Below, in pieces: positions 25,184-35,040 of a stretch of 64,000 nucleotides of DNA. Each line of letters starts with the position of its first letter. Positions within the stretch are counted from its first letter, which is position 1. Source of the DNA: Flavobacterium lotistagni (GTDB lineage Bacteria; Bacteroidota; Bacteroidia; Flavobacteriales; Flavobacteriaceae); assembly GCF_011392125.1 (NCBI RefSeq), contig NZ_JAAJBU010000014.1:1-64000 (forward strand), written 5' to 3'. Under the pieces are notes generated by a model, which was not told where the DNA came from, made no database searches, and saw only the letters and a list, made by a program, of their open reading frames with translations. A program made the position numbers and the translations under genes.

Positions 25184-25941
25184 TTGAAGTAAAAAATCTT
25201 GTAAAATCGTTCGGCGATTCGAAAGTGCTTAAAGGGGTTTCGATGGTTTTTGAAACCGGGAAAACCAACCTGATTATTGGGCAGAGTGGCTCGGGGAAAA
25301 CGGTTTTGCTTAAAAGTTTGCTCGGCATCCACACACCAGATTCAGGTACGATTTCGTTCGACGGCCGGATTTATTCTGACCTAACTAAGGATGAAAAACG
25401 CGAACTGCGCACAGAAATAGGAATGGTATTTCAAGGCAGTGCGTTGTTCGATTCGATGACGGTCGAAGAAAACGTAGGCTTTCCACTGAAGATGTTTACC
25501 CACAATTCGAAATCGGAAATCCAAGACCGCGTAGATTTTGTACTTAAAAGAGTGAATTTGGTCGATGCCAATAAAAAATTGCCGTCGGAAATTTCGGGTG
25601 GAATGCAAAAACGGGTGGCCATTGCACGCGCCATTGTAAATAATCCGCAATATCTTTTTTGCGACGAACCGAATTCAGGGCTCGATCCGAACACCTCCAT
25701 TTTGATTGATAATCTGATTAAGGAAATCACCGAAGAATACAATATTACTACCGTCATCAATACCCACGACATGAACTCGGTAATGGAAATTGGTGAGAAC
25801 ATCGTTTTTTTGAAAAACGGGCTCAAGGCTTGGCAAGGCACCAAAGAGGAAATTTTCAGAACCGACAATAAAGCAGTAACCGATTTTGTCTATTCCTCGA
25901 ACCTGTTCAAGAAAGTCAGGGAAGCCTACCTCAAAGGCTAA
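25180..25941 (+). CDS. mlaF: MlaF-family ABC transporter ATPase
   Basis: ATPase partner of the MlaE-like permease, 253 aa. Walker A GQSGSGKT (about 34-41), Q-loop VFQGSALFDSMTV, signature ISGGMQKRVAIARAI, Walker B YLFCDEPNSGLDP and H-loop NTHDMNSV are all intact. The SGGMQKR signature is typical of the MlaF branch. The start overlaps the mlaE stop by 4 bp. The 3' end overlaps the convergent T9SS gene by 4 bp (25938-25941), leaving no room for a conventional terminator between them. Confidence 0.95.
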   Translation: MIEVKNLVKSFGDSKVLKGVSMVFETGKTNLIIGQSGSGKTVLLKSLLGIHTPDSGTISFDGRIYSDLTKDEKRELRTEIGMVFQGSALFDSMTVEENVGFPLKMFTHNSKSEIQDRVDFVLKRVNLVDANKKLPSEISGGMQKRVAIARAIVNNPQYLFCDEPNSGLDPNTSILIDNLIKEITEEYNITTVINTHDMNSVMEIGENIVFLKNGLKAWQGTKEEIFRTDNKAVTDFVYSSNLFKKVREAYLKG

Positions 25942-28900
25942 TGGTTGCCGGTCACAAATACCCAACCCTGCTTTTCTTCCCCGGTAGCCAAATAGGCGAT
26001 GTAGTAATAGGTCGAATCAGCCAAGGCGTCGCCATTGTTGTTTTGGCCGTGCCATTGATTGGTATAATTGTTTTGGTTAAAAACCAATCTTCCCCAACGG
26101 TTATAGATTTCTAATTTTCTGATTACCAAACCAGAAAGGTCGAATACGTCATTAACTGTATCGCCATTGGGCGTAATCACATTGGGAATACTGCATTGGG
26201 TACCGAGAACGGCAATAGAAGCTTCGGTAGCGCAACCTGCTGCATTAGTGACAGTCACGCCATAGGTTCCACCAGGCAAACCAGTAATCCTGACTGGGTT
26301 TTCCGAACTGGTAAAACCTTCGGGCCCAGTCCAAGAATAGTTGGCTGTGGCACCATCAAAGGATTTGTTTTCCGGATTCACGCTAAGGGTATACTGCCCA
26401 CTTAAGCAACCTTTTTCGAGCGTGAATTGCGGTAGTGCATTAACAACAATCTCGATATTGGTTTGGCCAGACTGGCAATCAGCGGTCTGGGAGTTCACCG
26501 TGTAAATTCCCTGATTTTCTATAGAAACATTGGTTATCGACGGATTTTGCTCAGACGATGTAAAACCATTCGGGCCTGTCCAAAAGTAATCTCCAAAAGG
26601 GATTGCACTTGCAGCCAATTGAATGGTTTGGGAATCACAAACGACTTGCTCAAGTGAAGCAATTGGTGTCTGGGGCTGCGGATGGATTACAATGCCTACA
26701 TTGGATTGATCCGATTGGCCACAAGAACCATTGACCGTGTATTGAAATAGGAAATTCCCGTTGACTATCGCGGAAGAATCCCACAGATTTTGAACCAATG
26801 AACCACTGTTACTAGTTTCACTCCAAACTCCATTGGAATCATAATCCCCGGAAAGCAACGAAAACAAATCGACAACGCCTTGTGGTCCGCAATAGGCAAC
26901 ATTTTGGCCAGCGCCGGCATTAGGCGCAGTTGTGCTCACATTAATCTGATAATTTACCGTGAAATCAACACAGGAATTAGGGTTGCCGTCATAATACACT
27001 CTTACGAAATAGGTTCCGTTATTTGCTGCGGCACTGAAGTTGGGAAAATTCAAAGTATTGGTTGTAGCGATAACGGTCGGATTATTTCCTTTTCGCCATT
27101 CATAATGCAGAAAATCATAGCCCGGAACAGATAGTGAACCGCTTTGGCCTTCACAGAAAGGTGTTGCCGCTATCGGGAAAAGGCTCGGGTTGGAAATATC
27201 GAACAAGCTGTTGAGAATATTTCCGCACGCATCTTCAATTTGAAAATTATACACTGTAGGTTCCAAGCCTAGAAAAATATTCGAAAAATTATTGTTGACA
27301 AAAAATGGCTGGCCGTTCTTGGCAGTAATCCTGTACTTGAGCGGCCCATAGCCTTGAGCGATCACGACGGCGTCGTAGAGACTGTTCTCACATTCGAATG
27401 AATAGACACTCAGAATCCGAGGGCCGACATAATACTCGAAATTATAAACTACATCGAGGCATTCAGATGTTAGTTGTTCACCATCTTCGACCTCTAATAG
27501 GCGTCGCACCACCCTGAATTGACCGCTGGATTGTATGTTGGTATTAGTTCCGGAAATATTGAGTACATATGCATTCGATTGATTGACTTGATTCGGAGTA
27601 CCTATGTATCCTGTAATTGGATGCCCCCACTGATTGGTAGCTGGATAGAATTTTTGCATCCAATATGAGACAATTCGGGCATTGGTCTGCTGTCTGAATG
27701 CAATATTGAATGAATCGCAGTTCTCAGTAATAGTAGCTGTAGCTGGCCCGCTGGTCAAACCAACCACTTGAGCGGTAGCCTCTTTTATTTGACCACAACT
27801 GTTTACAGTCCTGAAAACGTAGGTACCAGGAATTAAAGACCCCATTGAAATAGTACTTCCGGTAAAATAATTACTCAAATCTTGAGGTAAAGTGAAGGGA
27901 TATCCTGCCGGCGCTATAATGAGTTCCCCACTAACTATAGAAGGAACACCCGTCACGATTATTCCGCCCCGATCACTTTCGCATCCCGGATATACGATAG
28001 CCGCTACTGTTCCAGGACTTGATGGTGTGATTTGTCTAGATCCTGTAGCTGTCCTCCCACAAGCATCGGTCAGTTTCACAGTATAGCTTCCCTCAGGCAG
28101 TGGTATCGATGCATTATAATAGGTTCGCGAACCGTTGAAAGGCAATAGATGATTGGCGTTAAACACCAACGGATCAAAACCTGCGGGGGCTGATAAAAAC
28201 TGAATCGTTAACGGGGCCGTCATATTGACTCCTGATACGTTAAGGTTCTTGATATCACAAATCACCGTGGCAGAGGTTAGATTAACCCTAGGAACAGGTA
28301 AAGTAATGGGCAAGTTATTTTGATTATATTGGTAACCACATCCATCTAAAACTTTGACATTATATGAAGTGTAGGAAACCGGAACCGTAAAATTAAAAGA
28401 GTTAGCAATCGCAGATCCAGCAGGATTGCTATCATTGAAAATTAAGGGCGGTCCAGTCGGAGAAAAAGCAGTAATTTGAATCGTGAGCGGATAAGCAATA
28501 ACATGCCCTGACGTACTATAAACACTATTTGAAACACTCAAGTTATTACATCCTGAAAAGGAAGCACTGCTGCCACCGATTGCTAACCCAGGCGGTGTAG
28601 CGGTCACCGTGGCTGTTCTTGCTACTCCTTCCCCACAAGCATCAAAAACCCGAACATTATAATTCCCAGCTGGAAGATTCTCGAATATATTGGAGGTTTG
28701 TAATGGTCGGATAACTGGGCCGGCAAATATTTCATAAGAAACCGCAACACTATTGGTAATGGTTATGGTTATCCTACCGTCATTGCCGCAAATCTCGTTT
28801 TTGGTTTGCAGCGTATAGCTTAAATCAATAATGGTATCGGTAATAAAAACCTCTTGCTGCTGGCTGTTACTCAAATCGCCTAAAGATTGGGTCGCCACTA

Positions 28901-29177
28901 CACGATATGTAGCTGAAACCAAACCGGTCAGAGTATTCTCGTCGGTTACCGCAATAGGCACCGTGGTATTGGGCAATCTATAAATCGTGTACAAAACTGT
29001 TGCGCCGACCGTAGTATTAGTGACCTGAAAATTCAATCGCCCGTTAGCGGTACAACTTTCCGTAACCGGTGTCACCTGCAAACTGAAATCGGCGAGTTGG
29101 GCGCGCAACATTAGGCTGGTGAGTAAGAAACCCCACAAAATGATTTGCCTGACTAGCTTTATTTGCCCCATAGACAA
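25938..29177 (-). CDS. Giant T9SS type B surface protein, gliding-motility-associated tail
   Basis: A 1079-aa exported protein with an N-terminal signal region (KLVRQIILWGFLLTSLMLRAQ). It has repeated Ig/PKD-like beta modules and ends in the gliding-motility-associated C-terminal domain (NVITPNGDTVNDVFDLSGL, LEIYNRWGRLVFNQNNY, WHGQNNNGDALADSTYYY). This tail directs type IX export (type B sorting). Several modules share the patterns DACGEG and YNVRVFD. The middle holds an Ig-like domain pair (YFWTGPNGFTSSEQNPSI; YSWTGPEGFTSSENPV). It is paralogous to the next gene upstream, 34 bp away, and probably in the same operon. Likely a surface adhesin or filament protein; ligand unknown. The start could be the third codon (ATG 29171). 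Confidence 0.9.
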   Translation of the reverse strand: MSMGQIKLVRQIILWGFLLTSLMLRAQLADFSLQVTPVTESCTANGRLNFQVTNTTVGATVLYTIYRLPNTTVPIAVTDENTLTGLVSATYRVVATQSLGDLSNSQQQEVFITDTIIDLSYTLQTKNEICGNDGRITITITNSVAVSYEIFAGPVIRPLQTSNIFENLPAGNYNVRVFDACGEGVARTATVTATPPGLAIGGSSASFSGCNNLSVSNSVYSTSGHVIAYPLTIQITAFSPTGPPLIFNDSNPAGSAIANSFNFTVPVSYTSYNVKVLDGCGYQYNQNNLPITLPVPRVNLTSATVICDIKNLNVSGVNMTAPLTIQFLSAPAGFDPLVFNANHLLPFNGSRTYYNASIPLPEGSYTVKLTDACGRTATGSRQITPSSPGTVAAIVYPGCESDRGGIIVTGVPSIVSGELIIAPAGYPFTLPQDLSNYFTGSTISMGSLIPGTYVFRTVNSCGQIKEATAQVVGLTSGPATATITENCDSFNIAFRQQTNARIVSYWMQKFYPATNQWGHPITGYIGTPNQVNQSNAYVLNISGTNTNIQSSGQFRVVRRLLEVEDGEQLTSECLDVVYNFEYYVGPRILSVYSFECENSLYDAVVIAQGYGPLKYRITAKNGQPFFVNNNFSNIFLGLEPTVYNFQIEDACGNILNSLFDISNPSLFPIAATPFCEGQSGSLSVPGYDFLHYEWRKGNNPTVIATTNTLNFPNFSAAANNGTYFVRVYYDGNPNSCVDFTVNYQINVSTTAPNAGAGQNVAYCGPQGVVDLFSLLSGDYDSNGVWSETSNSGSLVQNLWDSSAIVNGNFLFQYTVNGSCGQSDQSNVGIVIHPQPQTPIASLEQVVCDSQTIQLAASAIPFGDYFWTGPNGFTSSEQNPSITNVSIENQGIYTVNSQTADCQSGQTNIEIVVNALPQFTLEKGCLSGQYTLSVNPENKSFDGATANYSWTGPEGFTSSENPVRITGLPGGTYGVTVTNAAGCATEASIAVLGTQCSIPNVITPNGDTVNDVFDLSGLVIRKLEIYNRWGRLVFNQNNYTNQWHGQNNNGDALADSTYYYIAYLATGEEKQGWVFVTGNH

Positions 29178-29211
29178 TAGTTCTTCAATCGTTTAACCCA
29201 AAGATATGATT

Positions 29212-32200
29212 TTAATGCGTCACAAATACCCAACCCTGCTTTTCTTCGCCAGAAGCTAAATAGGCGATGTAGTAATACGTAGAATCAGGCAAGGCGTCGC
29301 CACTGTTGTTTTGGCCGTGCCATTGATCGATATAGTTATTTTGATCATAAACCAATCTGCCCCAACGGCTGTAAATCTCTATCCGTTTTACGTTGAGTCC
29401 GGACAGGTTCAAGTTGTCGTTTGAGGAATCGTTGTTGGCCGAAATATAGTTGGTGATGGTACATTTGGTGCCGGTAACGTCAATCGACTGTGATGCGGAA
29501 CAACCGTCAGTATTGGTTACAGTCACCTGATAAACTCCGGTGGGCAAATCGGTAATCTGTATTGGGTTCTGATACTGAACAAACTGCTCGGGTCCGGCCC
29601 AGGAATAACTGGCCGTTTGAGGGTCAAAACTTCCATTTCTGGGTTTTACGGTCAGCGTATATTGGCCATTCACGCAAGAGGTTTCAATACTGAAATCCGG
29701 AGATGGCAACAGGTCAACATTTACTGAAGTCGTCGATTGGCAGCCCGCCAAAGTTGCCGTTACGGTATAAGTTCCGCTATTGGCCACCGTATTACTTTCA
29801 AGTGTCGGGTTTTGTTCTTCCGAGGTAAATCCGCCAGGACCTGTCCAAGAATAGGTGGCATTTTCAATCGTATCGACGTTAAAAGAAATCGGGTCGAGAT
29901 TACAAAATCCGGGATCGACTTGCACTATCGGATTGGGCGGAATCTCGCTCAGGTGCAATTCAACAGTAGCCACATCGTAGTTATCACATAAATCATGCAC
30001 CATATAATTGAAACTATAGTTTCCGGTAGAAAGCCCCGCAGACGACCATACATTATCATTCAATGCGCCGCCGGGTGAGGTCTGAATCCAAGAACCACCT
30101 GAATCATAAGGCGCAGCGAGCAAACTGAACAAGTCTAAATTCTCTACGGTTCCACAAAAATGCCTTTGCCCGTTGCCGCCGGCGTTGGGAAGTACCGGTG
30201 GATTGACTACGAAACTCAGTACCCGTTCTAGGCAAGTGAGCCCTGAGTTGGAATATATTCTCACATAGTAAGTTCCGGGAGTTAGTGTACTGGAAAAAGG
30301 CGAAAACGACAAACTATTGGTCGTGCTTAAAATTTGGGTCGGATTGTCTGCCTTCCACCATTGATAGTTGAAAAACGAAAACGCCACTACCGAGAGAAAT
30401 TCGTTTCGCCCTTCGCACAAAACACTTGAGGTAATTTCAGGTTCGGCCAACGTGGTAATATCATACACCCGATTGACAATGTTGCCGCAATTGTCGCGTA
30501 CTTGGAAATTGTAAATCCCGGATTGCAGGTTCGCAAAGGTATTCGAAGAACCGTTATCAATAAAAAAATCCTGACCGTTTCTAGAAGTAATAAAATAATG
30601 CAGTGGCGCAACACCAACAGCCGAAACAAATACATTGTAACTGTCATTACTACAAGGAATTGTCCGGGCATCGGTCAATTTCAATTCTCCGGTATACTCG
30701 AATTCCCGAATCACTGTGACGCAGTAGTTAAAAGTATAGGAAGCTGCGTTAGGATAGATCAAATGAGAGCGTACAATTCGGAACTTTCCCAAAGCAGCAA
30801 TATTGAAATTAGTGCTATAGTTCTGGATTAATAAGGAATTATTTGCATTGGGCACCGTTCCTGGAGCGTAAACCAAATTCGTATACGGATGTACCCATTG
30901 TTGCGTACTAGGGTTATACTTCTGCAACCAAAAATTCCTTTGAATATTGGAGGTGTTGGTCAGGTTATACAAAAGCACATCAAACGAGCCGCAATTTCCG
31001 TGAAGTTCAAATATATTGGCTTCGGTAGCCAAACCGACAACAAATGCGGTCGTTGTGTATTCATTACCACATTCATCTTTCAGATAAAAAGTATAATCGC
31101 CTTCAGGTAGCGTATTCATCGAAAAACCGCCATTAAAGTCAATATTAAAGGAAACATCGTAAGGCATCGAATGCGAAAAAGTGGTGGGAGCGTTCTGCAT
31201 AATCACCGATACCAGATTGATTCCCGAGCCTGAAAATGCCACCGAGCCCATTCCGGGATCGCATCCACTTAAAATTTTTGGGTCGGGCGGCGACGGCGGT
31301 ACTAACGGCACATTAATGATTTGGGGATGAGGCACTCCGCACACATCGGTAGCGACTACCATGTAATTCCCCGGAACGATTCCCGGAATAGTTCCTGTAA
31401 ATTGATCGTCTTCATCAATCGACGAGCTCACGTCATAGGGCAAATCATGCAAAAAATTGGGCGGTGCTTGAGTAATGAAAACGGTACTCAAATCGGGTGC
31501 TGTTAACAGTTGTTGATCGTCTGCTCCGGGGTCGAACAAGGTGAAGAAAATTGAATTATGGTCATTCAAACAACCACGATAATCTAGCTGGTAACCCAGT
31601 AAAAGCTTAAGAGATGAAGCCGGAATTATAATCTCAATGGAATAAAAATCACCGCAAAGATTGGTTCCTTGAAAAACATAAGTTCCGGGAACCGTAAAAC
31701 CCATTTCAAAAAAACCATTCTCGCGAATATTAAAAGACACATCATAAGGTAAATCATGGCCAAACGCTTGCGGCGCCTCAGTTATAAAAACAGTTTGCGG
31801 CAAAACGCCCGGCCCAATAACCACGGTAGAGACGAAATCACAACCCATATATCCAGATCCCATTTCCGCTTTCGTGACAGACTTCTTGACGGTTAATTCC
31901 TCCTCGAAAACGCTACCGCAATGGTCGGTAACCCTCACTACATATTCGCCTTCCGGCATTTGATGCTCGGGTGTGGAATGGTATCCCATGAAATTCATAG
32001 GCCCGGGGTGCTGCGCATTATAAATTAAAGGGTCAAACCCCGACGGAGTACTCAAAAATTCTACGGTATAAGGCGGTAAATAGCCACACGCGCCAATATT
32101 CAATTCGTTCAAACAAGACCGTGGAAACTGACCCTCAATGAAGTGCCTTCTAATGCTAGTAATCGGGATGTTCTCCTGTTGGACCGTACCGCCGCATTGA

Positions 32201-33069
32201 TCGGTTATCCTAACATTCACCTGAAAAACCTCAACGTCATAAAAAGGAATCTCAAACGAAAAATAGCAAAAGGTCACTCCTCCCGATTCAATGACCTGAT
32301 TCACGACAAAGGGCTCTGACCCATCTGGCGGAAAAACCGTAAGTTCCGCATTCAACGGATAGCTCATCGTATATCCCTCTGGAGGATTCGCTCTAAACTC
32401 TACTAAACGAGTTGTACATGAAAGAAGGTCGCACTCTTCTTGAGCAGGTGCTATACTTAAGTATATCGTTGAAGGCGCTTCTAAAATCCGGAAGGTCTTT
32501 ACTACGCCGTCGCCGCAATTATCAATCACCCTAATATCATACTCGCCGATGGGCATGTTCGCAAAAACATTAGAAGATTGTGGCGGCACAATTACCGAAC
32601 CTGCTATAATTTCGTAGCTTACCGGATTTCCACTGGTCACGTTTACCGTCATGGTTCCGACCGAATTACACACCACCGGATCGCTGGTAACATTGTATTG
32701 CAACGGCACTATGGTGTTCTGAATACTAACGGTTTGTTGCTGCGACGAACTTAAATTCCCGAGAAACTGGGTGGCGACAACCTGATAACTTCCGGCGGTT
32801 AGCCCGGTAAAAACAGTTGCGTTGGTTTCTACTATGGCGTTCACTAAATCGGGCAATCGGTACACTTGATAAACCACAGTTGCACCCGGAGTAATATTGG
32901 AAACATTGAAATTCAGAGTTCCGTTCGCGGTACAGCTTTCATCGGTTTTGGTGACTGAAAGCGTAAAATTGTTGAGTTGGGGAAAAGCCACTTGCCCGCC
33001 AAAAAAGAACATTAATACAAAAAACAAAGGCCAACTATTGGTGAATCGTTCTTTTCTCATGGCAGTCAT
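29212..33069 (-). CDS. Giant T9SS type B surface protein, paralogue
   Basis: A 1285-aa exported protein, first of the two-gene unit. Signal region: NSWPLFFVLMFFFGGQVAFPQ. The N-terminal module (SVTKTDESCTANGTLNFNVS) and C-terminal module (NYISANNDSSNDNLNLSGL, then IEIYSRWGRLVYDQNNY, then WHGQNNSGDALPDSTYYY) match its neighbour closely. The middle carries extra copies of a beta module marked by the recurring phrase HDLPYDVSFNI, HDLPYDVSSSI or HSMPYDVSFNI. Residues before the tail hold PKD/Ig-like domains. Differences in length come mainly from module number, which points to duplication followed by module gain or loss. Likely cell-surface; function unknown. The start could be ATG 33060. Confidence 0.9.
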   Translation of the reverse strand: MTAMRKERFTNSWPLFFVLMFFFGGQVAFPQLNNFTLSVTKTDESCTANGTLNFNVSNITPGATVVYQVYRLPDLVNAIVETNATVFTGLTAGSYQVVATQFLGNLSSSQQQTVSIQNTIVPLQYNVTSDPVVCNSVGTMTVNVTSGNPVSYEIIAGSVIVPPQSSNVFANMPIGEYDIRVIDNCGDGVVKTFRILEAPSTIYLSIAPAQEECDLLSCTTRLVEFRANPPEGYTMSYPLNAELTVFPPDGSEPFVVNQVIESGGVTFCYFSFEIPFYDVEVFQVNVRITDQCGGTVQQENIPITSIRRHFIEGQFPRSCLNELNIGACGYLPPYTVEFLSTPSGFDPLIYNAQHPGPMNFMGYHSTPEHQMPEGEYVVRVTDHCGSVFEEELTVKKSVTKAEMGSGYMGCDFVSTVVIGPGVLPQTVFITEAPQAFGHDLPYDVSFNIRENGFFEMGFTVPGTYVFQGTNLCGDFYSIEIIIPASSLKLLLGYQLDYRGCLNDHNSIFFTLFDPGADDQQLLTAPDLSTVFITQAPPNFLHDLPYDVSSSIDEDDQFTGTIPGIVPGNYMVVATDVCGVPHPQIINVPLVPPSPPDPKILSGCDPGMGSVAFSGSGINLVSVIMQNAPTTFSHSMPYDVSFNIDFNGGFSMNTLPEGDYTFYLKDECGNEYTTTAFVVGLATEANIFELHGNCGSFDVLLYNLTNTSNIQRNFWLQKYNPSTQQWVHPYTNLVYAPGTVPNANNSLLIQNYSTNFNIAALGKFRIVRSHLIYPNAASYTFNYCVTVIREFEYTGELKLTDARTIPCSNDSYNVFVSAVGVAPLHYFITSRNGQDFFIDNGSSNTFANLQSGIYNFQVRDNCGNIVNRVYDITTLAEPEITSSVLCEGRNEFLSVVAFSFFNYQWWKADNPTQILSTTNSLSFSPFSSTLTPGTYYVRIYSNSGLTCLERVLSFVVNPPVLPNAGGNGQRHFCGTVENLDLFSLLAAPYDSGGSWIQTSPGGALNDNVWSSAGLSTGNYSFNYMVHDLCDNYDVATVELHLSEIPPNPIVQVDPGFCNLDPISFNVDTIENATYSWTGPGGFTSEEQNPTLESNTVANSGTYTVTATLAGCQSTTSVNVDLLPSPDFSIETSCVNGQYTLTVKPRNGSFDPQTASYSWAGPEQFVQYQNPIQITDLPTGVYQVTVTNTDGCSASQSIDVTGTKCTITNYISANNDSSNDNLNLSGLNVKRIEIYSRWGRLVYDQNNYIDQWHGQNNSGDALPDSTYYYIAYLASGEEKQGWVFVTH

Positions 33070-33171
33070 TTGAATCGGGAGATACTTTATTCTTTAAAAG
33101 TACATTCTTTTTTTGAAAAACAACGACCTCGAATTAGTATTCAAGTATTTTGAATGAGAATTCGAAAAAAC

Positions 33172-33199
33172 CAAAAAAAAAGCGGGAGCAATTTCCCGC
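33172..33199 (-). terminator. Intrinsic terminator of manC
   Basis: On the minus strand, stem GCGGGA / TCCCGC (33182-33199) is followed by nine T residues. It sits 7 bp past the manC stop codon at 33206 and separates manC from the T9SS unit. Confidence 0.9.
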
Positions 33200-33205
33200 C
33201 TTGAA

Positions 33206-34264
33206 TTATCGTTTGAGTTGGCTGACCACGCCTTTGATTTCCTGCTCTTTGCTTTTGGGGTAAATCAGCAGCGTGTCTTTATTATCGACGATGATGTAAT
33301 CCGTGAGCCCATCAATTACGATGAGTTTATCAGTATCGGATCGGATAATATTATGCGAGGCATTCTCTAGAAAGACTATTGCATTCACCACCGCATTGTG
33401 GTTGCTGTCTTTATCGAGTTTTTCGTGTAGTGAGCCCCAAGTTCCTAGGTCGTTCCAGTCAAATGTTGCCGGAAGCACATACACGTTCGAAGCATTTTCC
33501 ATCACCGCATAATCAATCGAAACGTTTTCCGCGTTGGCATAATTCTCGGCAATGAACTCTTTTTCAGCCGAAGTATTATAATCGTTCCAGCCTTTATTAA
33601 ACAAAGCGTTCATCTGCGGTTGGAACTTTTCAAAAGCTTCGGTAATCGATTTCACGCTCCAAATAAAAATCCCACCGTTCCATAAAAAGTTGCCACTTTC
33701 CAAGAACGATTTTGCGGTTTCATAATCTGGTTTCTCACGGAACTGTTTTACTTTTTTAATGGCATTGTTGTCGGTTTTATCAAATTCGATATAGCCAAAA
33801 CCGGTGTTCGGAAAAGTCGGTTGAATGCCCAAAGTCATGAGGGCATTTTCGGCCGAGCAAAAATCGAAACATTGTTGCAAGTTCCGGGTAAATGCTGCTT
33901 CGTCTTCAATCCAGTGATCGCTTGGCGCTACGACCATTACCGCGTCTGGGTTTTGCTTCTTGATTTTCATCGACGCATATAAAATACAGGGCGCTGTGTT
34001 TCGCATCGCTGGTTCGAGCAACACTTGGTCTTGCTTTACTTGAGGCAATTGCTCTAGGACAATATGGTTGTATTTCTCATTGGTTAAAATCAAGATATTC
34101 TCAACCGGAATCAGCTTCGCCAAACGGCTGAAGGTTTTCTGAATTAAGGTTTCCCCGGCACCCAACATATCGTGGAACTGCTTCGGAAAATCCGTCGTAC
34201 TGACCGGCCAAAAACGCGAACCTACGCCACCAGCCATTAATATCGCATAATAATTCTTGTTCAT
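33206..34264 (-). CDS. manC: Mannose-1-phosphate guanylyltransferase
   Basis: Makes GDP-mannose from mannose-1-phosphate and GTP, a precursor for surface polysaccharides and glycoproteins. It starts YYAILMAGGVGSRFWPVS, the nucleotidyltransferase signature (about 5-21), followed by PKQF, VLLEPAMRNTAPC, APSDHWI and the catalytic-region motif FREKPD. FLWNGGIFIW and SIDYAVMENA are also typical. At 352 aa it lacks the phosphomannose-isomerase domain of the bifunctional enzymes. It lies 42 bp downstream of the SprT-like gene, probably co-transcribed, and ends in a strong terminator. Confidence 0.94.
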   Translation of the reverse strand: MNKNYYAILMAGGVGSRFWPVSTTDFPKQFHDMLGAGETLIQKTFSRLAKLIPVENILILTNEKYNHIVLEQLPQVKQDQVLLEPAMRNTAPCILYASMKIKKQNPDAVMVVAPSDHWIEDEAAFTRNLQQCFDFCSAENALMTLGIQPTFPNTGFGYIEFDKTDNNAIKKVKQFREKPDYETAKSFLESGNFLWNGGIFIWSVKSITEAFEKFQPQMNALFNKGWNDYNTSAEKEFIAENYANAENVSIDYAVMENASNVYVLPATFDWNDLGTWGSLHEKLDKDSNHNAVVNAIVFLENASHNIIRSDTDKLIVIDGLTDYIIVDNKDTLLIYPKSKEQEIKGVVSQLKR

Positions 34265-34306
34265 TCTTTATTTTATTTAAACGTTAAACCCTTGAAAAAT
34301 TGTGTT

Positions 34307-34900
34307 TTAAAGCAATTCCACTTCTGCGTTCGGGTTAAAAAGGTACATTCTTCCGGAGCTGATCTCGATACATTCATAACGTTTGGTACGCAAGGCTCCT
34401 TTCTGAAAAATCTTACCATTATGGATCCGAAACCGGCTTCCGTAAGGGATTTCAAAGATATAATTTTTATCGGTTCTTTGGTCAAACTGTTTTAGAGCCA
34501 ATGTTAAAGTCGCGTCTACATCGCTGCTGGCGCTTGGGTTTTTAAAATGCCGGGCCAACAACGGAAGCAACTGCGCCGGAAAAATCTCTGGCCGAATAAA
34601 CGGAACCATCAGCCGCTGGAAAGTATATTTCCACTCATTGCCATGCGGTTTGATCTGGCGTCCGAATTTCTCAAAAGCCACCAAATGCGAAATCTCGTGA
34701 ATCAGCGTAATCAAAAATTTGTATTGGTTCAGGCTCGCATTCACCGTAATCTCGTGTTTGCCGCTGGGGCCTTTGCGGTAATCGCCATGTCGGGTCACGC
34801 GCTCATTGACAATCTTCAGGTGCACTTCATTGGCCACAATCAAGTCGAAAACCGGTTTCACAGCGTGTTGCGGCAGGTATTTCGCTAAAGTTTCATTCAT
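34307..34900 (-). CDS. SprT-like zinc metalloprotease-fold protein
   Basis: A 197-aa cytoplasmic protein with the SprT/SprT-like signature IHEISHLVAFEKFG (HEISH at 68-72) and a third likely zinc ligand, His86, in KPHGNEWK. The C-terminal half (GSRFRIHNGKIFQKGALRTKRYECIE) resembles the small beta or zinc-ribbon region of SprT proteins but lacks clear Cys pairs. SprT-like proteins in other organisms cleave DNA-protein crosslinks; bacterial SprT function is less clear. It is upstream of manC on the same strand. A dispersed repeat lies just upstream of its start. Confidence 0.85.
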   Translation of the reverse strand: MNETLAKYLPQHAVKPVFDLIVANEVHLKIVNERVTRHGDYRKGPSGKHEITVNASLNQYKFLITLIHEISHLVAFEKFGRQIKPHGNEWKYTFQRLMVPFIRPEIFPAQLLPLLARHFKNPSASSDVDATLTLALKQFDQRTDKNYIFEIPYGSRFRIHNGKIFQKGALRTKRYECIEISSGRMYLFNPNAEVELL

Positions 34901-34921
34901 GAAAAGTACTGGGTTTTTATT

Positions 34922-35009
34922 AGAAGCCGGGAACCTGCCATCCGCTATATCTTTTCAAACCTTCCAGGTTTAAAAAGGATGCCGCTGCTGTCAGGGCTAT
35001 GGCTATCCG
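34922..35009 (-). repeat. Dispersed intergenic palindromic repeat, copy 8
   Basis: On the minus strand: TAGCCCTGACAGCAGCGGC, then ATCCTTTTTAAACC, loop, GGTTTGAAAAGATATAGCGG, ATGGCAGGTTCCCGGC. The arms match copy 1 (194-290) almost base for base, but the 45-bp palindromic core of copy 1 is reduced here to half, leaving a hairpin with a 5-nt loop. It lies between the SDR and SprT genes. Confidence 0.85.
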
Positions 35010-35040
35010 GCATAAAGAACGAATTCCCAAAACAAGAAAA

